From NCBI GenBank assembly GCA_947626095.1, contig CANQQV010000002.1, positions 62,001-126,000 on the forward strand: a stretch of 64,000 nucleotides of DNA, written 5' to 3'. Position numbers and translations under genes: made by a program. Below the pieces are notes generated by a model. The model was not told the origin of the DNA, did no database searches, and worked only from the letters and a program-made list of their open reading frames with translations. Origin of the DNA: an uncultured Bacilli bacterium (lineage in GTDB: Bacteria > Bacillota_I > Bacilli_A > RF39 > UBA660). The stretch's first letter is position 1, and each line of letters begins with the position of its first letter. Positions 1-8,400 of the stretch are shown here, piece after piece.

Positions 1-1827
1 AACAGAATTATCAATAATAAACATTATTTGAGAATTATTATCAGTTAGAACAACATTATTATCACCGATAACATATTTAGAAAAATGTTTTAAAGTAACA
101 GTAATAGTTTTGTTTTCTTTATCAACAGTTGTTGGCATAGCTTCTAGTTTTTTAGTTTCTTCATTAAAATAATATAATGTTAAGTTATCTTCATTTAAAC
201 CCTTTTTGGTAATATCTTCGATATCGTATTTGATAGTTACTTTGGCATTATTGATTTTACCTGTAGAATAAAAGCTATATATGGTATCTAGTAAACCATC
301 CATGTTATTAAAGGTATTATTTTTAACTAAATCAATTGTTGAACTAGCAATATTGCCTTTACCATTAATTTCGATAGTAACACCTAAGTCTTTTTCTTCA
401 ATTGTATAAGTTAAATCTCTTTCACTATCTTTAAGTCCATCACCTTTAGAATCAGCTTTTAATGGATCTAAACCTAAATCAAGTTCATCGCCATCTCTTA
501 TCCCATCATTATCAGTATCAGCTTTTAATGGATCAGTTTGAGTTTTTTCGATTTCAAATTTATCAGGTAGACCATCAGAATCAGTATCAGCATCATCTTT
601 ATTAGTACCTAATTTTATTTCTTCAGCATTCATTAAACCATCGTTATCATTATCGGTTATTTCATCATCTACTTCATCTTCAATTATTCCAGCTAGTTGT
701 TGGTTATTTTCGATACTATCTAGTTTGATAACATTAATAGTTTTACTTATTTGTTTACCACTAGGAGCGGTTGCATATATGGTATATGTACCCTCTTTAT
801 TAGGCAAATGCCATTCAACTTCGTCATCGTCAGCTTCTAGAGTACCATCTTCAGTAGTAAATTCGATATCAAGAATACGATTTTTTTCTCGGTCATAAGC
901 AAGAACATTTAATTTTAAAGTTGTACCTTCAGTATAATCAAGTTTGGCATCACCACGATCCATATCCCATTTAATTTCAGTAAAATCGTATAATAGGAAG
1001 AATAGTAATAAAGCAACACATATTGTTAAACATAAGGAAGTACCAATAATTATTTTCTTTTTGTGAATGATAAAGAATTCTTTTAACTTAGTAATAAAAC
1101 CATTAGTTTTTTTAGGCTTAGGTTCTGGTGCTGTATTTACAACAGCCGTTGTCGGACTAGTTTGCGCTACTGGGGTTGATGGGTCTGTTACCGGTTCAGT
1201 AGTAGTTGGGGTTTGATTTTCAACAGGTACTGAAGATTCAGCTACTACTTCGTTTGGATTAACAGGTTTTACCTCAGGTAATGAAGGATTGACTACCTCT
1301 TTTGGAAGATTAAGTTCTTTAGGAGAAACAGCTGATTCTGTTACTACTTTCTCAAGATTAATTTTTTCTTCAGTTGGAGTAGATACTACTATTTCACTTG
1401 GAGAATGAGTAGTTTGAACTTCAGAATTTACAGGTTCGACTGACTCCTTTGGAAAACTTGTTTTTTCTTCAGAAACTGTAGGCTCAACTACACTTTTAGG
1501 TAGGACGATTGAAGTCTCAAGTGTTGGAGATTTTGGTACAACCTCTTTTTTTAGATTAGGTTGAACTTTAGTAGTTGAGGTTTTGACAGCACCATTTGTA
1601 TGTGTTCTTGTTTGATTGCCATATTGGGTTGGTTTTATTCTCTTAGGGTTTGGTAATGTAGTTGATTCATGGGCAGAAACAGGTTTAACAGCTTTACTTT
1701 CAGATAAAGCTTTGGAACTTTGGGCAGGGTTTAGTTTGGCAGGGGCATTTTTTAATAAACTAGTGCCACACTTAGGACAAATGGTGTTATTATCAGGGAT
1801 TTCCTCTAAACAATTTGGACATTTCAT
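1..1827 (-). CDS. Partial surface protein: zinc ribbon, TM, TSP type 3 repeats, VWA-like start
   Basis: Reading frame is open from an ATG at 1827 to the left edge, so the 3' part is missing (609 codons visible). Ribosome site GGAGTAAG precedes the start. Order seen: N-terminal zinc ribbon with two CPxC pairs (MKCPNC, CPKCG, residues 1-25); a Pro/Thr/Val/Glu-rich linker to about residue 240; one membrane segment after HKKK (about 250-280); a beta-rich region; four DxDxDG-type thrombospondin type 3 calcium repeats (about 388-470, for example DTDSDGLPD and DTDNDGIRD); a spacer; and, at the very edge, IMFIIDNS, which fits strand 1 and the first part of the DxSxS MIDAS motif of a von Willebrand A domain. 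The linker is probably cytoplasmic and the repeats outside. Likely a calcium-dependent surface or adhesion protein; its ligand is unknown. The VWA call rests on eight residues and is tentative. Confidence 0.75.
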   Translation of the reverse strand, partial: MKCPNCLEEIPDNNTICPKCGTSLLKNAPAKLNPAQSSKALSESKAVKPVSAHESTTLPNPKRIKPTQYGNQTRTHTNGAVKTSTTKVQPNLKKEVVPKSPTLETSIVLPKSVVEPTVSEEKTSFPKESVEPVNSEVQTTHSPSEIVVSTPTEEKINLEKVVTESAVSPKELNLPKEVVNPSLPEVKPVNPNEVVAESSVPVENQTPTTTEPVTDPSTPVAQTSPTTAVVNTAPEPKPKKTNGFITKLKEFFIIHKKKIIIGTSLCLTICVALLLFFLLYDFTEIKWDMDRGDAKLDYTEGTTLKLNVLAYDREKNRILDIEFTTEDGTLEADDDEVEWHLPNKEGTYTIYATAPSGKQISKTINVIKLDSIENNQQLAGIIEDEVDDEITDNDNDGLMNAEEIKLGTNKDDADTDSDGLPDKFEIEKTQTDPLKADTDNDGIRDGDELDLGLDPLKADSKGDGLKDSERDLTYTIEEKDLGVTIEINGKGNIASSTIDLVKNNTFNNMDGLLDTIYSFYSTGKINNAKVTIKYDIEDITKKGLNEDNLTLYYFNEETKKLEAMPTTVDKENKTITVTLKHFSKYVIGDNNVVLTDNNSQIMFIIDNSV

Positions 1828-1903
1828 ATAAACTTACTCCTTTTTATAATAGTATTTTAGCCTTATTTTATTAGGCTTCTATCATGTCTAATATTATCAT
1901 TTT

Positions 1904-1938
1904 TTACAAAAAAAATAAAGATATATATGATATCTTTA
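1904..1938 (-). terminator. Intrinsic terminator of the PNPOx-like gene
   Basis: On the minus strand a 9-bp stem (TAAAGATAT / ATATCTTTA at 1916-1924 and 1930-1938, loop of 5) is followed by a run of eight T. The 3' end of the coding region lies inside the stem. Confidence 0.7.
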
Positions 1939-2328
1939 AATTTTTATAACTTTAGGTTTATCATCAAATGAGGAAATTGTAGCTTTAATATTAGTTAGAT
2001 ATAAGCTTTCGACATTTGAGTCAGCAGCATCATACATTTCAGCAAGTTTTGGAAAATCGTCTAAGATAGCTTGTTTAACTTCGATATCATCATCTACTAC
2101 GGCTTCAGCTGTTACCCTAATCCATTCGTCTCCGTTATAATTGCATAATTCGACTTTAGGATTCTTATGCATTTGCTTAGAAACGTTCTTATCTTTAGTT
2201 GTTAAAATGTATAATTTATCATTAACTATTTTAATGGACATAAATGGTCTTACTCGTGGCTGTTTACCATCTATGGTAGCTAAATAATAGCAATCACCTT
2301 GTTTTAAGAAGTTATATATATCATTCAT
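1936..2328 (-). CDS. Pyridoxamine 5'-phosphate oxidase-like flavin-binding protein
   Basis: 130 residues with the split-barrel FMN-binding layout of small PNPOx-like proteins: N-terminal helix (MNDIYNFLKQ), strand YYLATIDGKQPRVRPF, then LYILTTKDKNVSKQMHKNPKVEL and a GDEWIRVTAEA strand. This family binds FMN or related flavins and often acts as a general reductase; the true substrate cannot be read from sequence. Ribosome site GAGGAA lies before the ATG. It is flanked by an unrelated membrane gene upstream and has its own terminator, so it may be monocistronic. Confidence in the fold is high, in function low. Confidence 0.85.
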   Translation of the reverse strand: MNDIYNFLKQGDCYYLATIDGKQPRVRPFMSIKIVNDKLYILTTKDKNVSKQMHKNPKVELCNYNGDEWIRVTAEAVVDDDIEVKQAILDDFPKLAEMYDAADSNVESLYLTNIKATISSFDDKPKVIKI

Positions 2329-2388
2329 AATAATTCCTCTTTTCTATTATTAGGATACCCAATAAGAGAATTATTATTTAAGAAATTA

Positions 2389-2925
2389 TTATTTTATTAT
2401 AAATGTATAAATGGAATCTAGAAGAACAATAACTAGTAAGATACTGGTAATTATTGTTAAGGCTTTTTTTGGTAGTTTAGAAGTTAATTTTTCAAATAAT
2501 GGTTGTAATAGATATAGGAAGATTACACCACCTAAACCAAAACGTAATGATGGAGATAAAGCAATACGGGCTTGGAAATTTATTTTATAATCAGCATATG
2601 TTTGCCATGGCCATGACCCCATAAATGCTTCACAGATGTATGATGTTATTAGTTCTAAGATAGTAGCTGATAACATACAACCTAAAAAAACTAAAGGAAG
2701 ATAAAATAGCTTTTTAGGATATGGTTTATCTTTAATTAAGGGATAAATAAGAAAGATAAAGATTAAAGCCCCAAAGCCATATACAGGACAATATGGGCCG
2801 AATAAAACACCACGATTAGAGAATCCCCAATGATAGATAAAGACTTCTAAGAAGACTTCATAACACCAACCAATAATAGCGTATAACCAAAAGTACAAAA
2901 AGTATTTTTCAATTTTTTCTAACAT
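2389..2925 (-). CDS. CmpB-like membrane protein (putative ABC transporter type IV family)
   Basis: 178 residues with about five hydrophobic segments and the hallmarks of the PF06541 family: FLYFWLYAIIGWCYEVF near the N terminus, the NRGVLFGPYCPVYGFGA motif (about residues 37-54), and a WPWQTYADYKINFQARI stretch. The family is named after an ABC transporter but most members are uncharacterised integral membrane proteins. No ATPase gene lies beside it here, so a transport role is only a family label. Ribosome site AGGTG precedes the ATG at 2925. Confidence 0.8.
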   Translation of the reverse strand: MLEKIEKYFLYFWLYAIIGWCYEVFLEVFIYHWGFSNRGVLFGPYCPVYGFGALIFIFLIYPLIKDKPYPKKLFYLPLVFLGCMLSATILELITSYICEAFMGSWPWQTYADYKINFQARIALSPSLRFGLGGVIFLYLLQPLFEKLTSKLPKKALTIITSILLVIVLLDSIYTFIIK

Positions 2926-2955
2926 AATAACACCTACTCTAGTTTTATTATAGCA

Positions 2956-2984
2956 TAAGAAAAGATATAGAATTAACTATATCT
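2956..2984 (-). terminator. Weak terminator after the ttcA-like gene
   Basis: 8-bp perfect stem AGATATAG / CTATATCT (2963-2970 and 2977-2984), loop of 6, then a T-rich tail TTTTCTTA on the minus strand, directly after the stop codon of the ttcA-like gene. The stem is all A/T except two G-C pairs. Confidence 0.5.
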
Positions 2985-2985
2985 A

Positions 2986-3813
2986 TTATTCCTTATTATC
3001 ATAAGTGTCTAAGAAGGATTCATAAACACCATCTTTTTTAGTACCTAGAACACAACATAAATTAACATTATCTAAAGCTTTAAAGATATTATGATCAACA
3101 TCTTTATTTACTTCACGTAATTTATTAATTAGTTCTTTTATTTCTTTACGTTTACTATTATTTTCAAACATACTCTTGGCTGTAAAACGACAAGCACAAT
3201 TTAAGAAAGTTAAATTATTAAAGTGTTTCCAAGCAATAATAGATGATTCTTTAACTAAGTATAATGGCCTTATTAGTTCTAAGCCTTTGAAGTTATCACT
3301 ATGTAGTTTAGGCATCATGGTTTTGATTTCAGCACCGTATAGCATTGATAGTAAAGTTGTTTCAATAACATCATCAAAATGATGACCTAAAGCAATTTTA
3401 TTACAACCTAGTTCTTGAGCTTTATTGTATAGATGACCTCTTCGCATACGGGCACATAAGTAACATGGTTCTTCACTACTTATGGTATCTACAACAGCAA
3501 AGATATCACTTTCAAAGACTTCAATAGGTATATTTAAAGTTTTAGCATTTTCCATTATTAAATCAATATTTGCTTTATTATAACCAGGATTCATAACGAC
3601 ATAGTGAGTTTCAAAATGAATTTGACTATGTCTTTGGAGTTCCTGAACACACTTAGCTAGTAAGAATGAATCTTTACCACCACTAATACAAACCATGATT
3701 TTATCGTTTTCATTAATTAGTTGGTAGTCTTTAACAGCTTTAATAAATTTAGACCATATTTCTTTTCGATAGGTTTTAATAATACTACGTTCGATTTCAC
3801 GATATCTTTCCAT
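2986..3813 (-). CDS. ttcA: TtcA-like PP-loop tRNA thiolation enzyme
   Basis: 275 residues of the TtcA/TilS PP-loop superfamily. The ATP-pyrophosphatase loop SGGKDS is at residues 44-49; EPCYLCARMRRG (CxxC near 118-121) and ALGHHFDDVIETTLLSMLYG are typical of TtcA, which adds sulfur to C32 of tRNA using a [4Fe-4S] cluster. The second Cys site reads NCACRF instead of a CxxC, so cluster binding may differ. The gene starts 7 bases after the copA stop with an AGGTGAG ribosome site and shares the csoR-copA transcript, which is unusual. Could also be an unassigned TtcA-like sulfurtransferase rather than true TtcA. Confidence 0.8.
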   Translation of the reverse strand: MERYREIERSIIKTYRKEIWSKFIKAVKDYQLINENDKIMVCISGGKDSFLLAKCVQELQRHSQIHFETHYVVMNPGYNKANIDLIMENAKTLNIPIEVFESDIFAVVDTISSEEPCYLCARMRRGHLYNKAQELGCNKIALGHHFDDVIETTLLSMLYGAEIKTMMPKLHSDNFKGLELIRPLYLVKESSIIAWKHFNNLTFLNCACRFTAKSMFENNSKRKEIKELINKLREVNKDVDHNIFKALDNVNLCCVLGTKKDGVYESFLDTYDNKE

Positions 3814-3820
3814 AACTCAC

Positions 3821-6031
3821 CTATTTAGAATCTTTCCATCTTTTTAAACGTAAAGAGTTAAAGACGACAGTTAAGCTACTGAAGGTCATCGCTAAACCAG
3901 CAAACATGGGATTCATACTGATACCAAATCCTTTAAATAAACCAATAGCAATTGGAATCATACAAATATTATAGAAGAAAGCCCAGAATAAGTTTTGTTT
4001 GATATTACGTAGAGTTTTTTGGCTAATAGATAATAAAGCTGGGATTTTTTCTAAGTTATCATTGATTAAGATAATATCAGCAGAATCAGCAGCAATATCA
4101 GTACCACTATTAACACTAACACCAATATCAGCAGTAGCTAGAGATGGCGCATCATTAATACCATCACCAACCATCATAACTTTTTTATCATTACGCATTA
4201 ATTGTTTAATAACTTTAGTTTTTTCTTGTGGTAAGACATTGGCAATAACATTATCAATATTAAGTTCTTTGGCAATTTTTTGAGCAGTTATTTCATTATC
4301 ACCAGTAAGCATTATAACTTCCTTACCCATTTTCTTTAATTTAGTGATAGTGTATTTGGCATCATCTCTTAAAATATCATTAACGCCGATTAAACCAATA
4401 ACTTTTTTATCTTCAATAACATAAATGATACTACTACCAGTATTAGCTAGTTGCTCTTCTTCTTTTTCGTAATCATTTTTAATTTTTAATTTAGGAAATA
4501 ATTTATTATTACCTAGATAGATATCTTTATTATTTACTTTAGCACTAACACCGATACCTTCGATATTTTTAAATTTAGTTACTTCTTGTAAAGTAAGTTT
4601 ATTTTCTTTAGCATAGGAAGTAAAAGCAAGACTTATAGGATGTGTTACTTTGTCTTCAATACTATAAACAAGACTTAATAGTTCACGATCTTGGTAGTCA
4701 CTATAGTTATTAATCGCAGATATTTTTAAGTTACCATAAGTTAAAGTACCAGTTTTATCAAAGACGATTGTATCAATTTTATGAGCTTGTTCTAAGACTT
4801 CACTCGATTTAACTAAAAGGCCGTTTTTAGCACAGACACCCTCACTTACGACAATAGCTAAAGGGGTGGCTAGACCTAAAGCACAAGGGCAAGCAACGAC
4901 TAAGACAGTAACAAAAGATATAAGAGCTTCATTAAAGGGATGACCAAGTAATAAGTAACCAATAAAGGTAAGAACAGCAATAATTATAATAGTTGGAACA
5001 AAGACGCTACTCGCTTTATCAGCAACTTTTTGAATATGAGATTTGGTATTAGAAGCTTCAACTACTAAACGGACAATTTCGGAAATAGTTGAATCACGAC
5101 CAATCTTAACAGCTTTATATTCAATATAGCCATCAATATTAAGACTACCAGCTACTACTTTATCAGAAGTTTGTTTTTTGGTTGGAATTGATTCACCAGT
5201 AATAAAGGATTCATCAGTGTGTGTTTCACCTTTGGTAATTTCACCATCAACAGCAACTTTCATACCAGGTTTACAAATTAAGATATCATCTTTTTTAACT
5301 TCATCAATTGTAACTTCTTTTTCACCATCTTTGGTTTTTAATAAAGCCATACTTGGAGTTATTTGCACTAATTCTTTTAAAGCTTCTTTAGTTTTCTCTT
5401 TACTATGATAATCGATAAAACGACCTAGTTTAATAAAGAAGATAATAATAGCACATGATTCAAAGTATAAGTTATGCGCATACTCATGATGACCATTAAT
5501 AACCATATAAAAACTATATAAACTATATAAGAAACTAGCTGTTACTCCTAATGATACTAAGGTATCCATATTATAAGATTTATGAATAATATTTTTAATA
5601 CCACTTTTAAAGATATCTAAACCGTAAATAATAAAAACAATAGCTAAGATAAGTAAAGTAAGACCATAATTAAAGGGATATTTCATCATATCTAAGTAAG
5701 GTAATGATGGTAATTTTAACATACTAGACATAGAGACATATAATGTAAAGATGGCTATGATGCCATAAATAATTAAGAATACTTTATCACGGCTATGTTT
5801 ATTAGTTTCTTTTTTAAAATCAAATTCACCTAAAGATTCAAAGCCTGCTTCTTTGACAAAACGATTTAAATCGTCAATAGTTAAGGATTCATCATAACTG
5901 ATACTAGCTTGAGCTAAGACTAAGTTAACAGTAGCATCTAAAATACCTTCTTGTTTATTTAAATATTTTTCTAAACTAGCAGAACAAGCACTACAACTCA
6001 TTCCTTTAATACTTAAGATTATTTTTTTCAT
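3821..6031 (-). CDS. copA: Copper-exporting P1B-type ATPase CopA
   Basis: 736 residues, usual for a CopA with one metal-binding domain. Order: HMA domain with GMSCSAC (residues 9-15), membrane segments, actuator loop with FITGES, the CPC ion motif in VACPCALGLATP (about residue 380), DKTGTLT phosphorylation site (about 424), HPIS motif in the nucleotide domain, and GDGINDAPS hinge. It pumps Cu(I) out of the cytoplasm using ATP. It lies 9 bases after csoR with a GGGTGAT ribosome site, so it is expressed from the CsoR-controlled promoter. No copZ chaperone gene is seen nearby. Confidence 0.97.
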   Translation of the reverse strand: MKKIILSIKGMSCSACSASLEKYLNKQEGILDATVNLVLAQASISYDESLTIDDLNRFVKEAGFESLGEFDFKKETNKHSRDKVFLIIYGIIAIFTLYVSMSSMLKLPSLPYLDMMKYPFNYGLTLLILAIVFIIYGLDIFKSGIKNIIHKSYNMDTLVSLGVTASFLYSLYSFYMVINGHHEYAHNLYFESCAIIIFFIKLGRFIDYHSKEKTKEALKELVQITPSMALLKTKDGEKEVTIDEVKKDDILICKPGMKVAVDGEITKGETHTDESFITGESIPTKKQTSDKVVAGSLNIDGYIEYKAVKIGRDSTISEIVRLVVEASNTKSHIQKVADKASSVFVPTIIIIAVLTFIGYLLLGHPFNEALISFVTVLVVACPCALGLATPLAIVVSEGVCAKNGLLVKSSEVLEQAHKIDTIVFDKTGTLTYGNLKISAINNYSDYQDRELLSLVYSIEDKVTHPISLAFTSYAKENKLTLQEVTKFKNIEGIGVSAKVNNKDIYLGNNKLFPKLKIKNDYEKEEEQLANTGSSIIYVIEDKKVIGLIGVNDILRDDAKYTITKLKKMGKEVIMLTGDNEITAQKIAKELNIDNVIANVLPQEKTKVIKQLMRNDKKVMMVGDGINDAPSLATADIGVSVNSGTDIAADSADIILINDNLEKIPALLSISQKTLRNIKQNLFWAFFYNICMIPIAIGLFKGFGISMNPMFAGLAMTFSSLTVVFNSLRLKRWKDSK

Positions 6032-6040
6032 ATTATCACC

Positions 6041-6328
6041 CTATTTATAAAGTCTGCGATATAAGTCCATTATTTCATTTAATGAATCATAATTATCGTT
6101 TTTGATATCATTAACTAAGCAATTATTTAAATGATTTTTAATTATCTCTTCGCCTAAACTTTCTAAACCTTTAGAAACAGCTGATAGTTGAATTAAAATA
6201 TCAGCACAATAACGATTAGTACTTACCATATCTTTAATACCACGTATTTGACCTTCAATAATATTTAATCTTTTAGTTAAATATTTCTTTTCTTCATCAC
6301 TACGAATTGTTTTTCGATTATTCGGCAT
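6041..6328 (-). CDS. csoR: Copper-sensing repressor CsoR
   Basis: 95 residues of the all-helical CsoR/RcnR family. The Cu(I) ligands are all present: Cys41 (RYCADIL), His66 and Cys70 (NHLNNC). The start is set at the ATG at 6328 because it has an AAGGAAC ribosome site, while a longer in-frame reading to 6379 would run through the promoter itself. Copper binding releases CsoR from DNA, turning on its own operon. It heads csoR-copA-ttcA-like; the operator is in its promoter. Confidence 0.95.
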   Translation of the reverse strand: MPNNRKTIRSDEEKKYLTKRLNIIEGQIRGIKDMVSTNRYCADILIQLSAVSKGLESLGEEIIKNHLNNCLVNDIKNDNYDSLNEIMDLYRRLYK

Positions 6329-6350
6329 AATGTTCCTTCTTTCATACCTT

Positions 6351-6379
6351 ATTATAATACCCCATATGGGTATAGTCAA
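6351..6379 (-). promoter_or_regulatory. Promoter of the csoR-copA operon
   Basis: On the minus strand TTGACT (-35, 6374-6379) and a perfect TATAAT (-10, 6351-6356) are separated by exactly 17 bases. The transcript would start just upstream of the csoR ribosome site, giving a short leader. Confidence 0.85.
6357..6373. promoter_or_regulatory. CsoR operator
   Basis: Inverted repeat ATACCC-N5-GGGTAT, matching the TACCC...GGGTA core known for CsoR sites in Gram-positive bacteria. It fills the spacer between -35 and -10, so bound CsoR would block RNA polymerase directly. Confidence 0.85.
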
Positions 6380-6383
6380 ACAT

Positions 6384-6414
6384 AATAAAAAAGTATCTAA
6401 AAATAGATACTTTT
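6384..6414 (-). terminator. Terminator of the sortase gene
   Basis: 11-bp stem AAAAGTATCTA / TAGATACTTTT (6389-6399, 6404-6414) with a 4-base loop, 5 bases after the sortase stop codon, followed on the minus strand by TTATTATG. It separates the sortase gene from the csoR promoter. Confidence 0.75.
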
Positions 6415-6419
6415 ATAAA

Positions 6420-8270
6420 CTAATTACGAGTTTCTCTTTTAATTAATTTAGCGTGTAAGACAACTTTATCCGTTTGATTATAACAAGTTGATAAAGTAAG
6501 AATCTTATCAGTTGAAGCAATTGTTGTATTAAAGTTATGAGCACTACGACCAATAAGCATTTTAGCAAATTCATTAAATTCAGCGTCATCATCAAATTCG
6601 ACTTGAATATAGTCATTAGTTGTTTTAATACGATAAACACTAAATACTTGCCATAAAGTATTTTCATATTCTGTAGATAATCTTATAACGTAGTTATCAG
6701 TATTCTTTAACCAACCACTAGATAAAATATTTTTTAGAGAACCAAACATTGTCGTATCAAGACGACCATGAGCATAAATAATATTATTACGATCAAATTC
6801 TTGAACGTTATTACGATAATCCATAAATACCCAACCAGCACTATTAACTTTTTTACTAAAGTCATGGCTTAAATAGTAACTATTATCTTTGGTTTGAACA
6901 AATGGATAGTTAATATTAGTACCCATTACTTGAATCCAACCGACAGTCTCTTTATTAGTACTTTTAAGTTCATTAAAATCGACACTAATTAGTGGTACTT
7001 TGATATAGTCCCAATATGGATCACTCTTTTGAACATTCTTAGGAGGTTCAATTACTTCGACATTTTTATTATCAACAACTTCTTGAACATCAGTTGTATC
7101 ATTTATTTTTTCCGTTATATCTTTAATTTGGTTATTATCTTGTTGCCATTTAACAATATTAAAGGCTGAATAAGCAAAGACACCAAGAGAAATAATAAGA
7201 ACAAATATTAAAGGAATAACACTTTTCTTCTTTTGAGATTTACCATTAGAATCTTCTTGTTTTTTTACTTTATTTGGATGTTTTTTAGCTTTTTTTAATT
7301 CTTTTTTCTCAATCTTAGCTTTCTTTTCTAGATTATTTAAAGCTTCTTTAGTAGCACGATTAAGAGTAATAACATCAGTATTAAGTAATTTTTCTTGGTT
7401 GGTTTGTGGTTTTTTAATCTCATTTATCTCTTTTGTATCATCAATATCAGATAGAACTTCTTTAGTTAAACGATTAATACGATTAGTTAGTTCTAATTCA
7501 TTTATTTTACCAATACGTTCTAATAATTCTTTTTCTTCATTTTTACTAATTGAGTTATTTGCATCATCACGAGAAGTGGTAGTTATTTCTTTTTCAATAA
7601 CTTCAGTTAAACGAGGTGATGATTCTTTAGCTGTTTCTTGTAATTCTTTTTTAGCTGCTTTTTCTAAATTATCTAAACTAAGAATTTGAGTCGTTTGATA
7701 ATCGTCGATACTTACATTGCGACGAGGACGAGTTTGATTAGAAGAAGTTGATTTTGGACGAGCATTGAGAATTTCATCTAATTTTTGTTCTTGATTTAAA
7801 CGATTTGGACTTGTCGTTTTCTTCGCAGTTGTTGGCTCTGATTCACGAGTTTTAGAAGGAGTAAGGTGGCTATTTTCTTTGGCTAATCGCTCAGCTAAAT
7901 CTTTATTTTTTTGCACACGACTTTTTTGTTGTTCTAAAGCTTCTTCAATTCTTCTTTTTTGTTCTTCTTTAAATTGTTGTTCACGTTTTTTTATTCTTTC
8001 TTGACGAGCTTTGGCTAAAGCTTGTTCTTCTTCGCTGATAACTTTTGGTTCAACTTTAACTCTTTTAGGTTTTTCGACTTTTAAATCAATTTTAGTCGTT
8101 GATTCAGAATTGATGGAAGTAGAAGATTTATTCGTGGCATTAGAAAGAGACTCTTGTTTTGCAAGAGTTGTTCTTGACTGACGATAATTGCTTTGACGAG
8201 TTGGAGTTTTCATTCCTTGTCTGTAGGCTTGAGCTCGACTCGCACTTCTACTAGTTTTGTTGGAATCCAT
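6420..8270 (-). CDS. Class B sortase with a long cytoplasmic N-terminal extension
   Basis: 616 residues, more than twice the usual sortase. Residues 1-345 are charged, Lys/Glu/Ser-rich and probably coiled-coil, with no signal peptide; a membrane segment (VIPLIFVLIISLGVFAYSAF, about 350-372) follows a KKK run; the sortase domain occupies about 420-612. Catalytic His501 (YAHGR) and Cys596 (LSTCYN) are present, and the domain has the DPYWDYIKVPLISVDF and GWIQVMGTNINYPF features of SrtB-type enzymes. The position of the conserved catalytic Arg is Lys602 (TDKVVLHAKL). Sortases join surface proteins to the wall or to each other; no LPxTG-like substrate is seen in the window. The N-terminal part is a likely scaffold or regulatory tail. 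Confidence 0.88.
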   Translation of the reverse strand: MDSNKTSRSASRAQAYRQGMKTPTRQSNYRQSRTTLAKQESLSNATNKSSTSINSESTTKIDLKVEKPKRVKVEPKVISEEEQALAKARQERIKKREQQFKEEQKRRIEEALEQQKSRVQKNKDLAERLAKENSHLTPSKTRESEPTTAKKTTSPNRLNQEQKLDEILNARPKSTSSNQTRPRRNVSIDDYQTTQILSLDNLEKAAKKELQETAKESSPRLTEVIEKEITTTSRDDANNSISKNEEKELLERIGKINELELTNRINRLTKEVLSDIDDTKEINEIKKPQTNQEKLLNTDVITLNRATKEALNNLEKKAKIEKKELKKAKKHPNKVKKQEDSNGKSQKKKSVIPLIFVLIISLGVFAYSAFNIVKWQQDNNQIKDITEKINDTTDVQEVVDNKNVEVIEPPKNVQKSDPYWDYIKVPLISVDFNELKSTNKETVGWIQVMGTNINYPFVQTKDNSYYLSHDFSKKVNSAGWVFMDYRNNVQEFDRNNIIYAHGRLDTTMFGSLKNILSSGWLKNTDNYVIRLSTEYENTLWQVFSVYRIKTTNDYIQVEFDDDAEFNEFAKMLIGRSAHNFNTTIASTDKILTLSTCYNQTDKVVLHAKLIKRETRN

Positions 8271-8400
8271 GAAATCAATCCCCTTTTATTTAAATCTATT
8301 TCAATTAATCATTAAAATTTCTTATACATATTATATTTTAACATAAAGCGACATTAATTAATAGTTTACAATTTTAAAATATAGTAAATTGGACAATCAA

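Noticed and set aside
1616-1831. Plus-strand open frame of 71 codons
   Set aside because: Antisense to the zinc ribbon and linker of the surface protein, with hydrophobic but unstructured translation and no ribosome site.
3176-3382. Small plus-strand frame opposite the ttcA-like gene
   Set aside because: Antisense shadow of a conserved enzyme; no ribosome site.
6329-6379. Longer csoR reading from 6379
   Set aside because: The extension would overlap the promoter and operator and has no ribosome site.
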